Assembly (NCBI GenBank): GCA_910584475.1 | Contig: CAJUBD010000007.1 | Span: forward strand, 62,001 to 126,000 | Origin: an uncultured Treponema sp. | GTDB taxonomy: Bacteria; Spirochaetota; Spirochaetia; Treponematales; Treponemataceae | Direction of reading: 5' to 3' | Length of the DNA stretch: 64,000 nucleotides | Part shown: piece after piece, positions 1-8,649 of the stretch | Numbering within the stretch: position 1 is the first letter of the stretch | Layout of the letters: every line of letters begins with the position of its first letter | Notes under the pieces: generated by a model | The model's input: only the letters and a program-made list of their open reading frames with translations | The model's database searches: none | What the model was told of the DNA's origin: nothing | Translations under genes and position numbers: made by a program

Positions 1-870
1 GCCTTGTATCGAAGCGTAAGAAAAAATCGGAATATTCACCGAAAGCGTGAATTTTGAGTCGGAAGTCGTGCGGTCGCGCTTGATGAAAATTTCTTGAAGA
101 ATTTCGTCCTGCCCTATTTCTATCGGAAATGGTTTTCCGTCTTTATAATCAAAGTATCCCTCGTCATCCAAAATATTCGTGTCGAGCATCCGCGAAAGGC
201 TCCATGAAATGTCGCGCATTCCGGCCGCCACATCGGCAAGACCGAACAGCGTGTAGTTAAAGTAGAGCTCATAAAGCCCGATGTCCACCTCCTGACCGTC
301 TTTCATATCCTGAAAGTCCATAAGCAGCGAGCCGGTCACAAAAAAATCGGGCGAAGGACGACCTGTAAAACCGAGGACGTTTCTAAAACTCGCCAAGGGC
401 TTCGTCTTTTCCAGCGGGTCGAGCCAAATATAGCCGCCCAATTCCGCCTTTAGAGAACCGTTGAAAGTAATGGCCTTGTCCTTCGCGTCCACTTTTACAA
501 TTTCCGTGGTAACTGTGGAAAGCGGCGTCTCAATATCCTCCGAATCGCCAAAAAGCGCGTCGATATCATCGGACTCCCCTTCTGAAATCTCCCCTTCGGA
601 AAAACTGTCTTCACGACTCCTTTCGTATTCTTCCGCTTCCTCTTCGTCAAGGATTTCGATTCTCTTCACATCCTCATCATCGACTTTTTCCGTAACAGGA
701 ACTGACAAGATGATTCCGTTATCAGAAATGACAGTAGCCGAAGAAGAGGGAGACGAAACTGCTTCCGCGCTTTGGGCGAAAACCAAAACGCGAAAAGACG
801 AAGAGAAAAGAAAAGCCGTGGCGAGCGCAAGCGCCCGTCTAAAAAAACTTTTTGATATTGCCGTGCGCAT
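1..870 (-). CDS. Outer-membrane-like exported protein, N-terminal part (runs off the window)
   Basis: An open frame of 290 codons starts at ATG 870 and reaches base 1 without a stop, so the C-terminus lies outside. A basic N-terminus and hydrophobic stretch ending FAQ (cut near residue 32) make a signal peptide. Residues about 63-113 are very rich in Glu and Asp. After that come alternating, aromatic strand-like segments (GGYIWLDPL, NVLGFTGRPSPDFF, GLYELYFNYTLFG) like those of an outer-membrane barrel. Its ATG directly abuts the stop of the LolA-like gene, so it should be the next gene of that operon. The barrel assignment is an inference from composition; no family was recognised with certainty. 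Confidence 0.7.
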   Translation of the reverse strand, partial: MRTAISKSFFRRALALATAFLFSSSFRVLVFAQSAEAVSSPSSSATVISDNGIILSVPVTEKVDDEDVKRIEILDEEEAEEYERSREDSFSEGEISEGESDDIDALFGDSEDIETPLSTVTTEIVKVDAKDKAITFNGSLKAELGGYIWLDPLEKTKPLASFRNVLGFTGRPSPDFFVTGSLLMDFQDMKDGQEVDIGLYELYFNYTLFGLADVAAGMRDISWSLSRMLDTNILDDEGYFDYKDGKPFPIEIGQDEILQEIFIKRDRTTSDSKFTLSVNIPIFSYASIQG

Positions 871-1659
871 CTAAAGACTCATATTTTCAAGGTACTGCTT
901 TGAATATACCACATCTCCCAATTTTTTGAAAGACACATTGGACACAGTAACTTGCGTGGTTTCATATTGCATTTTTCCGTTTATTTTCTGCGCGCGCAAC
1001 CTGTCCTGAATCACCATTTTCGCGGGCACCGAACGACCTTCCACTTTTTGATAGCTCGGAATCGCGGTTACACGCAAAAGCTGCCCCGAAAGGCTGTAGT
1101 CCTCACGCTTGCGTATGAGAAAATCGTCTTTCGTTATCCACAACTTGAGTTTCGGATAATCCGCGACTTTCGAGGCTTTCTTCGTGACAGAAAGCTCGAA
1201 CACGATGCATTCGTAGTTGCCGAGCTTTTCGTAATACGCGCGAGCGATGTCGTACTGCTCAGAATAATGTTGCGGGCGCAAATCGCTGTTGTTTACATTC
1301 GTGTTTTGGAATTTGTCGCGCCCCGCGCTGAAAGTAAACTGCCTGCTCGCCGGATCATAAAACCAAATGTTCTTGTCAAACTGAACGTAGCCCTTGCCTT
1401 TGTCCGAATCCGGTCCCGTTATTCGAATCGTACACATAGACTTGCTGTCGCGGCGGTACATTATCGCGCTGGTAATGGAACTGCCCTGCCCGTGCTTTTC
1501 CTGCGTGAGCACATATTCGCCCGTAAAGTCCGTTCCAAAATATCCGGTTTTTTCATCCGCCTTTTTTAGAAATTCCTTCGCCTCGTCAAGCGGAATTTCC
1601 TGCGCGAAAATCGGCATCACAAAAAAAATCGCGCTCAATATCAAAATAATTTTTTTCAT
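871..1659 (-). CDS. LolA-like outer-membrane lipoprotein-sorting protein
   Basis: A 262-residue periplasmic protein with a signal peptide (residues 1-19, ending IFAQ). The body matches in layout the treponemal LolA_like sorting-protein family (TP0789-type): a beta-rich chaperone fold with segments such as GYVQFDKNIWFYDP, QHYSEQYDIARAYYEKLG and KLWITKDDFLIRKRED. Such proteins carry lipoproteins or lipids across the periplasm and normally sit with LolC/E-type permeases; two of these lie upstream in the same direction. A GGAG Shine-Dalgarno site precedes the ATG. A 282-bp hairpin-rich repeat separates it from the permeases, which may uncouple expression within the operon. No ATPase gene is next to it in this window. 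Confidence 0.8.
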   Translation of the reverse strand: MKKIILILSAIFFVMPIFAQEIPLDEAKEFLKKADEKTGYFGTDFTGEYVLTQEKHGQGSSITSAIMYRRDSKSMCTIRITGPDSDKGKGYVQFDKNIWFYDPASRQFTFSAGRDKFQNTNVNNSDLRPQHYSEQYDIARAYYEKLGNYECIVFELSVTKKASKVADYPKLKLWITKDDFLIRKREDYSLSGQLLRVTAIPSYQKVEGRSVPAKMVIQDRLRAQKINGKMQYETTQVTVSNVSFKKLGDVVYSKQYLENMSL

Positions 1660-1941
1660 AATTTTTCTTTCTCCATAAAAAAATCAAGAGCGAAATTGTT
1701 AGCAATTCGAAAGAATTGCGACTTTCGCAATGATTTTTTATGCTGTTTCGCAATGAAATGCCTTCGCAACAAGTATGCAAGTCAAAGACTTGCTGTCGAA
1801 GTTTCAAGCGGAAACAGCGGTTAATATGCAAGTTTGCAACGCAAACTTGTCATGATAAAAATGCCGCGCTATTTCAGCGGTGTTTTTATCATATCTCCAT
1901 AAAATAAAAACGTCGCGCCGCTTTAGCGGGCTTTTGTTTCA
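1660..1941. repeat. Composite hairpin element M1
   Basis: No gene. The gap between the permease and LolA-like genes is made of hairpins: 1698-1722 (arms GCAATTC/GAATTGC between GTT and GAC), 1829-1849 (CAAGTTTGC/GCAAACTTG) and 1852-1892 (16-base arms with two mismatches). Read on the minus strand, a decoy GGAGA plus ATG near 1892-1905 resembles the true ribosome site and start of the LolA-like gene. Related elements recur through the window. Confidence 0.75.
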
Positions 1942-3249
1942 TCAAGTTACCGTGGACAATGCGCCCACAGGGCTGATATGAACGAGCTTACGCAAAGTAA
2001 ACAACACCGCGCCCAGCGTAGTTACAAAAATTATGGCCACCAAAAGAATCGCCTTGATGCCATAAAGGCTCGGAGCAAGACGCCCTCCCGTCAAAAACAA
2101 GTCGAATCCGCTCATGAAAGAAAGGTTGAACACCGACACTATCTTTACTACGACGAGCGAAAGCGCAAATCCAATCGCGCAGCCGGAAACAAGCAGCACG
2201 AAAACTTCTGTAAAATAGAGCATCATCAATCCTGAAGGCCTCATTCCCAAAGCGCGGAACGTGCCGCTTTCCACGGCGCGCTTCATCACGATGACGCGGA
2301 AGGTGCTCGAAATGCCCACGGAAATTATCAGGACAAGCATCGCGACAATCAGCGCGACTATGGCGTGCAGCGCGGACGACAGCATTTGCAGTTCCGAAAT
2401 ATTCGCCGAAAGCGGAATAAGTCCGTATATTTCCTCATCCGGTCCTTTATCGTAGTCGCGCCATTTTTCCTTGTCATCCGAAAGCGGAAACATCTTGAAA
2501 CGCTTTTCCAATTCATTTTGCACGCGGCGAATTTCACCGGCGGAAGGCGAGCCGTTCTTATAATAGACGCATATTTTGTCGATCGCGTTTATTCCGTCAA
2601 AAGAAAGAACTTTCAATGCGGCTTCATAATCCATATAGGAAGTGTACATTCCGAAAACGCTTGAATCCTGAAAAATGCCCGTAACCACAAGCATAGTCGT
2701 GTTCTTGAGACCATCTTCTTCAAAGAAAAGCGTCACCTCGTCGCCGGCGTGAACGCCCAATTTCCGCGCCGCCGGGAGCGAAATCACGACTCCGTCATGA
2801 TCCGCCCGCACTTCAGCGTTTCCTTCCACAAAAGTGAATTTTTGAAAAAGGGCACTCTCATTCTCAAAATCCACGCCGTGAAAGGTGCGCTGCTTTACGC
2901 CCGTGCCTTCAAAGAAAAAACTTTTGTCGCCGTTGGTCTGCGTAATGCGAACGGAAACATCGGCATTCTGTGGAAGAATTTCTTTGAGAGCATCGAGCAT
3001 CCTTTGAGAATTTTCAATCGTGTATTCAGAGTGATTTTCATCGACATATTTGACGCCGCCCAAAATCATAAAATCGCCGCCATAATATTGGCGCATTTTT
3101 TCCATCATCGAATCAAGCATTCCGTCGGTAATCATCAGCACCGAAAGCATTATGCACACGCCGATCGCGCTCACGGCAAAAAGCGAGCGATATTGGCGAG
3201 CGCGGTTCACGAGCGACTTCACGGCAAAATTCAAATAAAGGCCTTTCAT
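1942..3249 (-). CDS. FtsX/LolC-type ABC transporter permease
   Basis: A 435-residue membrane protein with one N-terminal helix (about residues 23-43, FAVSAIGVCIMLSVLMI), a long periplasmic domain and three C-terminal helices (about 290-415) in the FtsX/MacB_PCD pattern, including RAVESGTFRALGMRPSG, which matches the conserved cytoplasmic loop of the family. It should pair with the neighbouring permease as a LolCE/MacB-like heterodimer that hands lipoproteins or lipids to the LolA-like protein encoded next. Its ATG overlaps the stop of the upstream permease by four bases, showing translational coupling. The partner ATPase (LolD-like) must be encoded elsewhere. Confidence 0.85.
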   Translation of the reverse strand: MKGLYLNFAVKSLVNRARQYRSLFAVSAIGVCIMLSVLMITDGMLDSMMEKMRQYYGGDFMILGGVKYVDENHSEYTIENSQRMLDALKEILPQNADVSVRITQTNGDKSFFFEGTGVKQRTFHGVDFENESALFQKFTFVEGNAEVRADHDGVVISLPAARKLGVHAGDEVTLFFEEDGLKNTTMLVVTGIFQDSSVFGMYTSYMDYEAALKVLSFDGINAIDKICVYYKNGSPSAGEIRRVQNELEKRFKMFPLSDDKEKWRDYDKGPDEEIYGLIPLSANISELQMLSSALHAIVALIVAMLVLIISVGISSTFRVIVMKRAVESGTFRALGMRPSGLMMLYFTEVFVLLVSGCAIGFALSLVVVKIVSVFNLSFMSGFDLFLTGGRLAPSLYGIKAILLVAIIFVTTLGAVLFTLRKLVHISPVGALSTVT

Positions 3250-4712
3250 CTAACTGCCTCCATCGCCACGACAGGGCTTGTGCCGAGCGCGATTTGCACA
3301 GGATAAATCCACGCGACGAGCGCGAGCGCGAGCGACAAAATCATTCCCCAAAAAATGTTCGATGCGGAAACCACGGTGTGCAAAGTCGAGCCGCCGAAAA
3401 GCTGAATCAAATAAGAATTCGTGAATGTCACCGCACCGCCCGACAAAAGCGAATTCCCAATCACGCCGAGGATGCATCCGATGATTCCCGCGGTGACAGT
3501 GAGCATCAAAGTTTCAAGCAAATATTCCATCCCGATAAAACGCCTTGAAGCTCCGATCGCGCGCAACGCGCCGATTTCCGCGCTGCGGTCAAGGGCGGCT
3601 ATTACAAGGGTATTGTTTACGATGATGTAGCCGGTGGCGATTATGATCAAAAGCCCTATGTTGAAGACAAGGCGCATCCAATAAATGTACTGCGCGAGCA
3701 TTCCCGCCGCGGCACGCCAGTTCACGGCTTCGACCTGCCATTCGCGTTTTGAAAACTCGCCGTTCATCTTTCTGATGGCCACGCGCGGCGAAACGCCTTC
3801 TGAGACAGAGCAGACTATATAATTCCAAATCGTTTCCGCGTTCTTGTCGTCGGAGGCAAGTTCCGCGCTTGTTTCCAGACCTAAATTTTCTTCGGGCGGG
3901 GGCGCGTCATAGGAGCCTTCAAAATCGCTGTCCTCTCCAGAAAATAAATCGTCTATGGAACCGTCGGAAACCATTTCCAAAAGCCCTGAATTTTCCTCCG
4001 TAAAAAGCGCGGGATCGATTTCAGTCGTGCCCAAACCGACAAGCTCGCGGAGAATTCCCGGAGAAATCAAAACTATCCTGTCCTGCAAATCGTTGTGCAC
4101 GGAATATTCATAAATCGCGCGAAGAGGCGCGGCGCGCAAGGCGAAAGAAGTTCCCGTAAAAGAAGCCGCCTGCAAAATGTCTCCCACATGGAGTTCCGCG
4201 CCCAAATCCGATTTTACTTTTTTTACAAATTCCGTCGAAAGCATTATGCCGTCTTCGCCCGCGCGATAAGGCGAGCCTTCGACAATTTTTATTCCCTGCA
4301 TAAGTTCAAGGTATTCATCGCCTACGACACCGAAAAAATATCCGGGCGCATTTCGATTGCTCACGCGCAAAACCGCCTGTCCCGTAATTTGAGGAACCGC
4401 CTCTTCGACAAGCGGACTCGCCTTTACAAAATCATAGATGTCACCGAAAGGAATCAATTGCGGCAAATCGGACAGTTCGCCCGTAATCGGAGTCTCGTCA
4501 CCGAAAAGGCTCATCGGAAACTGCGCCTTCGGACGAATCACGATGTCGCCGGTAAAATTGTCGCTGAACGTCTTTTCGATTCCCGTGCGAGTGCCGTCGA
4601 AAATCGCGTTGGCCATCACGAGAAGCGCGATCGAAAACGCCACGAACAAAATTATCACGAGCGAACTTTTTCGAGAAATTATATTCCTAAAAGCAAATTT
4701 CAAGGCAAACAT
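3246..4712 (-). CDS. FtsX/LolE-type ABC transporter permease
   Basis: A 488-residue permease and first gene of the operon. The N-terminal helix lies at about residues 17-36, followed by a large periplasmic domain (about 40-345) that includes an acidic stretch near residues 245-270 rich in Glu, Asp and Ser, then three helices. The loop RSAEIGALRAIGASRRFIGM is the classic FtsX-family signature. A promoter with TATAAT at 4723-4728 lies only ten bases before the ATG, so the leader would be very short. With the following permease it probably forms a lipoprotein-releasing exporter of the LolCE kind; a MacB-like efflux role is the alternative. Confidence 0.85.
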   Translation of the reverse strand: MFALKFAFRNIISRKSSLVIILFVAFSIALLVMANAIFDGTRTGIEKTFSDNFTGDIVIRPKAQFPMSLFGDETPITGELSDLPQLIPFGDIYDFVKASPLVEEAVPQITGQAVLRVSNRNAPGYFFGVVGDEYLELMQGIKIVEGSPYRAGEDGIMLSTEFVKKVKSDLGAELHVGDILQAASFTGTSFALRAAPLRAIYEYSVHNDLQDRIVLISPGILRELVGLGTTEIDPALFTEENSGLLEMVSDGSIDDLFSGEDSDFEGSYDAPPPEENLGLETSAELASDDKNAETIWNYIVCSVSEGVSPRVAIRKMNGEFSKREWQVEAVNWRAAAGMLAQYIYWMRLVFNIGLLIIIATGYIIVNNTLVIAALDRSAEIGALRAIGASRRFIGMEYLLETLMLTVTAGIIGCILGVIGNSLLSGGAVTFTNSYLIQLFGGSTLHTVVSASNIFWGMILSLALALVAWIYPVQIALGTSPVVAMEAVR

Positions 4713-4722
4713 TTCGCGAAAG

Positions 4723-4752
4723 ATTATATCACAAAAGCCGCCTTTTATTCAA
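4723..4752 (-). promoter_or_regulatory. Promoter of the permease/LolA-like operon
   Basis: On the minus strand a -35 box TTGAAT (4747-4752), an 18-base spacer and a perfect TATAAT (4723-4728). The ATG at 4712 follows ten bases after the -10 box, so the 5' leader would be only a few bases. Confidence 0.7.
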
Positions 4753-4756
4753 GTGA

Positions 4757-4785
4757 TTGACATAAACATCAAATTATTATATAAT
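4757..4785 (+). promoter_or_regulatory. Consensus sigma-70-type promoter of the small lipoprotein gene
   Basis: Perfect TTGACA (4757-4762), 17-base spacer and perfect TATAAT (4780-4785). It is back to back with the operon promoter on the other strand; an AAGG ribosome site at 4807-4810 precedes the ATG at 4817. Confidence 0.85.
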
Positions 4786-4816
4786 TGACATATCTTTTCA
4801 TGAAATAAGGTGTTTT

Positions 4817-5242
4817 ATGAAAAAACAATCTATTGTGCTGGCTAGTGTCAGCATTCTGTTTGCAATTGCCATTGCGAGTTGTTCTCAATCACAAGAAAAT
4901 CTTGGCGACAGTATGCCAAGTGAAAGGGCAATCATCATTGTCGAGCCGCCAGATTTTCCTGCGGAATACCGCGCGCTTCTTGACGAATGTGAAGAACTGT
5001 ACAACAAAATGCAAGAAGACCCAAGTTATGAAGCACAACTCGAAGAAAAGCGGGTTGAATTGCATAGACTTAAAGAAAAGTACGGCATTGAATCCATGAC
5101 CGATGAGGAAATGCAAGAGGACATTTTGAAGCACAGCGGTTCAAACAGCATTTCAAGGGATACGACTTCTCCTGACGACTGGCTTACAAGCGTGTACGGA
5201 AACAGCGACGGTGACTATGTTTCAAAGGAAGTTTCTGTCTAA
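4817..5242 (+). CDS. Small lipoprotein, function unknown
   Basis: A 141-residue protein with a basic start, hydrophobic segment and lipobox ending AIASC (Cys 22), so a membrane-anchored lipoprotein. The mature part is acidic and helical, with a Glu/Lys-rich, possibly coiled-coil stretch (about residues 50-95, including YEAQLEEKRVELHRLKEKYG) and a Ser/Asp-rich tail. It is a monocistronic unit with its own consensus promoter and a strong terminator. The perfect promoter suggests high expression. No family was recognised. Confidence 0.75.
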   Translation: MKKQSIVLASVSILFAIAIASCSQSQENLGDSMPSERAIIIVEPPDFPAEYRALLDECEELYNKMQEDPSYEAQLEEKRVELHRLKEKYGIESMTDEEMQEDILKHSGSNSISRDTTSPDDWLTSVYGNSDGDYVSKEVSV

Positions 5243-5260
5243 AACATTTCCTATGCGAAC

Positions 5261-5293
5261 GCCTCAGACTTCACATCTGAGGCATTTTATTTT
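5261..5293 (+). terminator. Rho-independent terminator of the small lipoprotein gene
   Basis: Arms GCCTCAGA and TCTGAGGC around a seven-base loop, followed by an ATTTTATTTT run; 19 bases after the stop codon. Confidence 0.9.
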
Positions 5294-5311
5294 CGTACGC
5301 CTTTTAACAAC

Positions 5312-5347
5312 CCTCGACGCAAGCGTCGGGGCATGAAACCCTCCGCG
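5312..5347. repeat. R3 repeat, short copy
   Basis: Carries the block GCAAGCGTCGGGGCATGAAA followed by CCCTCCGC. The same block is found at 32555-32585 and the wider family also at 45691-45760, always between genes. Confidence 0.7.
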
Positions 5348-5351
5348 CAAA

Positions 5352-6680
5352 TCACGCCCAAACAAACCACAAAAGCAAGGCAGCGGCCGCCGTGGTCAAA
5401 AGCGTAAAAGGCGCGCCGAGCTTGAGCCATCCTGAAAAACGCATCGGATAGCCTTCCTTTTTCAAGATGCCCATCGCCGCCACGTTCGCCGACGCGCCGT
5501 AAGGCGTGAGGTTTCCGCCGAGGCACGAGCCAATCAAAAGCGCGAACATAAAAAGTTCGCCGCTCGCTCCGACCGAAAGCGCGAGGGATTTCGCCACGGG
5601 AAGCATAACGATTATGTACGGCACATTGTCGATGAAACCTGAAAGGATTATAGAGACAAGCAAAATCAGAACGAAGCCCGCGAACCTACTTCCGCCGATG
5701 ACGCCGCTCAAAATTTGCGCGAAGTCCGAAAGCAAGCCCGACTCGCTCAACGCGCCGACTACGACGAAAATCCCAATCAGGAAAAAAATCGTCTCCCAGT
5801 CCAAATCGCGAATCATCTTCCACGCTTCGCCGCGCGATTTTTTTTGCGCCGCCATAAACCAAATTATGCCGATCACGCCGAGGAAGAAAACGAACGCGCC
5901 CGAAAAAAAAGGCAGCTCGATTTTCAAGAACGAAATTGCCGCCAAGCCGAAAATCATCGCCAAAAGCAAAATTGCGGGAAACGCTGAAACGACTTGAGTT
6001 TTTTCCACTTGAACTTTTTCCTTCTCGTTTCGGAAAATCAAATAGAAAAAAACGCAACCGACTATGAGTCCCGCCTGTATGAAAAAGAAAATCGAAATTT
6101 TCCCTTCGTGCATGAAAAAATCGTTGAACGTGTAGCCGGCATAACTTGCGAAAATCATAGAAGGCGGATCGCCCACGAGAGTCGCGGTTCCTTCGAGGTT
6201 CGACATTACGGCAAGTCCCAGCAAGAAATTTGTCGGATTCAATTTCAATTTTTTGCAGAGCGCGAGCGCGATTGGAGCCATCACCAAAACCGTAGCCACA
6301 TTTTCCACGAAAATGGAAATTATTCCTGTCATCGCCAAAATCAGCACGATGGCGATTCCTGTGTTCGGAGAATTATCGATGATTGCGTCCGCGATTCTTG
6401 ACGGAACTTTCGAATAAATGAAAAGCGCGGCGATCGCCATGCTTCCCACATAAATCATCAGGACATTCCAATTGATGATTTCACAAAGACAATGCGACAA
6501 GACATAAAGCCAATACGGAGCGGACTCGCCCGCACCTTGAGCGAAAACGCCATTCGGAACGATCATTCCCAATACGACAAGAATCAAAGCCGCCGCGCTC
6601 GTAAACCAGACTTTTTTATCCTGAAACGCTATCACCAAAACATACATCAAAACCGCAATGCCAAGCACGAAATATTTCAT
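5352..6680 (-). CDS. SLC13/ArsB-superfamily ion transporter
   Basis: A 442-residue inner-membrane carrier with about 11-12 hydrophobic segments. Two signature regions of the ArsB/NhaD/CitMHS (ion transporter) superfamily are visible: the segment FVENVATVLVMAPIALALCK, followed by SNLEGTATLVGDPPSM, and the second-half re-entrant motif DNVPYIIVMLPVAKSL with GGNLTPYGASANV. Substrate could be Na+/H+ exchange, a dicarboxylate or an oxyanion; the sequence alone does not decide. The ATG lies six bases after a TAAAAT -10 box (6687-6692), so the mRNA is probably leaderless. The alanine symporter gene ends 52 bases upstream in the same direction. Confidence 0.85.
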   Translation of the reverse strand: MKYFVLGIAVLMYVLVIAFQDKKVWFTSAAALILVVLGMIVPNGVFAQGAGESAPYWLYVLSHCLCEIINWNVLMIYVGSMAIAALFIYSKVPSRIADAIIDNSPNTGIAIVLILAMTGIISIFVENVATVLVMAPIALALCKKLKLNPTNFLLGLAVMSNLEGTATLVGDPPSMIFASYAGYTFNDFFMHEGKISIFFFIQAGLIVGCVFFYLIFRNEKEKVQVEKTQVVSAFPAILLLAMIFGLAAISFLKIELPFFSGAFVFFLGVIGIIWFMAAQKKSRGEAWKMIRDLDWETIFFLIGIFVVVGALSESGLLSDFAQILSGVIGGSRFAGFVLILLVSIILSGFIDNVPYIIVMLPVAKSLALSVGASGELFMFALLIGSCLGGNLTPYGASANVAAMGILKKEGYPMRFSGWLKLGAPFTLLTTAAAALLLWFVWA

Positions 6681-6686
6681 ACTGCC

Positions 6687-6715
6687 ATTTTAAGGCAATG
6701 CGATTTTTTTTGCAA
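6687..6715 (-). promoter_or_regulatory. Leaderless promoter of the SLC13/ArsB-type carrier
   Basis: TTGCAA (6710-6715), 17-base spacer, TAAAAT (6687-6692), then six bases to the ATG at 6680, which is therefore the predicted transcription start. Confidence 0.7.
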
Positions 6716-6732
6716 GAGGTTTTATATGACAA

Positions 6733-8217
6733 TCAGTCAATCGGTTCAATCATATCCAAGTGCGGATATTTTTTGAAATATTCGTCGGTCATCTTCGCGA
6801 CAACGCCGCTCAAAGCGATAAGCGAAACGATGTTGGGCAAAGCCATAAGCGCGTTCGTAATGTCCGCAATCGTCCAAACCGCGCTCAGCGTGAGATAAGG
6901 TCCTATGAAGACCGCCACGATGTACAAAATTCTGTAGACCATGACGACGGACATTTTTCCGCCCGCAAGATATTCAATCGAACGCTCCGCGTAATAATCC
7001 CATCCCAAAATCGTAGTGAACGCGAAGAACGCGAGGCACACCATTATGATTACGCGGATAAAAAGTTCAAGTCCTGCGCTTTGTCCGAAAACGTTCGCGA
7101 AAAGCGTTATGAACGCCGCCGTGGAAAGGTCGCCTCCAGAAAGCATTGAGCCGCCGCGGATGAAATTCGCGCCCCACTCGCCGCCCGGCACAAGCCCCGC
7201 AATGACGATGGAAAGCCCTGTGATCGTGCAAACCACAATCGTGTCGATGAATGTTCCCGTCATCGAAACTAATCCCTGCGCCACAGGCTCTTCCACTTGC
7301 GCCGCCGAAGCCGCGATGGGAGCAGAGCCGAGACCCGCCTCGTTTGAGAAAATTCCTCGCGCGATTCCCTTTTGCATCGCCGCCACAAGCGCGCCAAGAA
7401 CGCCGCCGCCAATCGCGCGCGCGCCGAACGCATCGCGGAAAATTTCCTGGAAAGCTTCCGTGACATGGCTCAAATTGAACATAATGACGAACGCGCCGAT
7501 GACAAGGTACAACGCCGCCATAAAAGGCACGATGAACGTGGCGACTTTGGAAATGCGCTTGATTCCGCCGATGATTACGAGAGCCGCGAAAAGAGTTACG
7601 AGCAAGCCGGCGATTACCACCGCCCAAGAAATGTCGTTGCCGCCAATCGTAATGGCGATGTTCGCATTGTTCGGGTCGAACACGCCTTTCACCGCGTTCG
7701 TGATTCCGTTGATTTGCGTCATCGTTCCGATTCCCAAAAGACCGGCGAGCATCGCGAACACCGCGAAAAGCACGGCGAGCCACTTCCATTTTTTGCCCAT
7801 TCCCTTTTCAATCGTATAGAAAGGACCTCCCAAAACATGCCAGTCCGCGCTCACTTGGCGGAAATTCACAGCGAGCATGCATTCGGCGTATTTCGTCGCC
7901 ATTCCCAAAAGCGCGGCGAGCCACATCCAAAAAAGCGCGCCAGGTCCGCCCGCCGCAATCGCCGTGGCAACGCCCACGATGTTTCCGGTTCCGATCGTCG
8001 CAGAAAGCGCGGTGCACAACGCGCCGAAACTTGAGACTTCGCCCTTGCCTCCCGAAGGCTTTTGCATAATCGATTTGAGCGCGCGCGCCAACTTTTTGAA
8101 CTGAACGCCCTTCGTGCGCACGGTCAGCAAAATTCCAGTTCCCAAAATGAGGACAATCAAAATCGGTCCCCAAACAACATCGTCGATTTTTCCCAAAATC
8201 GCTTCAAACTTTTCCAT
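6733..8217 (-). CDS. Sodium:alanine/glycine symporter (AGCS family)
   Basis: A 494-residue integral membrane protein of the AGCS family (Na_Ala_symp). Family signatures: SFGALCTALSATIGTGNIVG near the N-terminus, FWMWLAALLGMATKYAECML, and GIFSNEAGLGSAPIAASAAQ in the middle. It imports small neutral amino acids such as alanine or glycine with sodium. The start was set at ATG 8217 because AAGGAG at 8226-8231 sits seven bases before it; an in-frame upstream start would lack a ribosome site. A promoter about 240 bases upstream implies a long leader that includes the hairpin cluster at 8266-8403. Confidence 0.93.
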   Translation of the reverse strand: MEKFEAILGKIDDVVWGPILIVLILGTGILLTVRTKGVQFKKLARALKSIMQKPSGGKGEVSSFGALCTALSATIGTGNIVGVATAIAAGGPGALFWMWLAALLGMATKYAECMLAVNFRQVSADWHVLGGPFYTIEKGMGKKWKWLAVLFAVFAMLAGLLGIGTMTQINGITNAVKGVFDPNNANIAITIGGNDISWAVVIAGLLVTLFAALVIIGGIKRISKVATFIVPFMAALYLVIGAFVIMFNLSHVTEAFQEIFRDAFGARAIGGGVLGALVAAMQKGIARGIFSNEAGLGSAPIAASAAQVEEPVAQGLVSMTGTFIDTIVVCTITGLSIVIAGLVPGGEWGANFIRGGSMLSGGDLSTAAFITLFANVFGQSAGLELFIRVIIMVCLAFFAFTTILGWDYYAERSIEYLAGGKMSVVMVYRILYIVAVFIGPYLTLSAVWTIADITNALMALPNIVSLIALSGVVAKMTDEYFKKYPHLDMIEPID

Positions 8218-8451
8218 AAAAAAAACTCCTTTTTTGAAAAGCAATTTAAAAGAAAGGTTCTTAAAAATTAGAGTTTTGAAAAACTTCAGTTTTTCAAAAC
8301 TCTAATTTCGTCTGCGTGAGCAGACAAGTCCAATGGCGAGTTTTTAGCGAAGCAAAAACTCGTTTTAAAAGCAACGACAGCATTTTGTCGTTGCTTTTAA
8401 AACTTTGCCGCAAGATTTGCTTCTTCGCAAAACAGACCTTTATTCCCGAAT

Positions 8452-8480
8452 ATAATATCACAAATACAAAAAATATTCAA
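8452..8480 (-). promoter_or_regulatory. Promoter of the alanine symporter gene
   Basis: TTGAAT (8475-8480), 17-base spacer, TATTAT (8452-8457). It implies a leader of about 230 bases containing four hairpins. Confidence 0.55.
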
Positions 8481-8568
8481 TAGCGCGCGAAAACGAGTTG
8501 AAAAAAAAACGCATTTTGTGATAGAATGAGAAAATTCAAACTTTTACATTGCAATTCATCCTTTTCAC

Positions 8569-8597
8569 TTGCACAAACACTTTTTTTGCACTAGAAT
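8569..8597 (+). promoter_or_regulatory. Promoter of the BspA-like lipoprotein gene
   Basis: TTGCAC (8569-8574), 17-base spacer, TAGAAT (8592-8597). An AGGAG ribosome site at 8638-8642 precedes the ATG at 8650. Confidence 0.65.
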
Positions 8598-8649
8598 AGT
8601 AGCATAAAACTTCGTCCGCATTTTGCGCGACGAAAATAGGAGATATACA

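Larger units (their letters stand above)
8218..8649. repeat. Composite hairpin element M2 and intergenic promoters
   Basis: No gene. Four perfect hairpins in a row: 8266-8307 (19-base arms, loop TTCA), 8310-8325 (GTCTGC/GCAGAC), 8337-8362 (CGAGTTTTT/AAAAACTCG) and 8362-8403 (18-base arms, loop GCATTT). They lie in the leader of the symporter gene. Divergent promoters follow at 8452-8480 (minus) and 8569-8597 (plus). Confidence 0.8.

Noticed and set aside
461..874. Plus-strand open frame over the first gene
   Set aside because: It is antisense to a minus-strand gene with signal peptide and conserved-looking segments that abuts its operon neighbour; codon choice and composition favour the minus strand.
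4889..5134. Minus-strand frame inside the small lipoprotein gene
   Set aside because: Antisense to a gene with a perfect promoter, lipobox and terminator.
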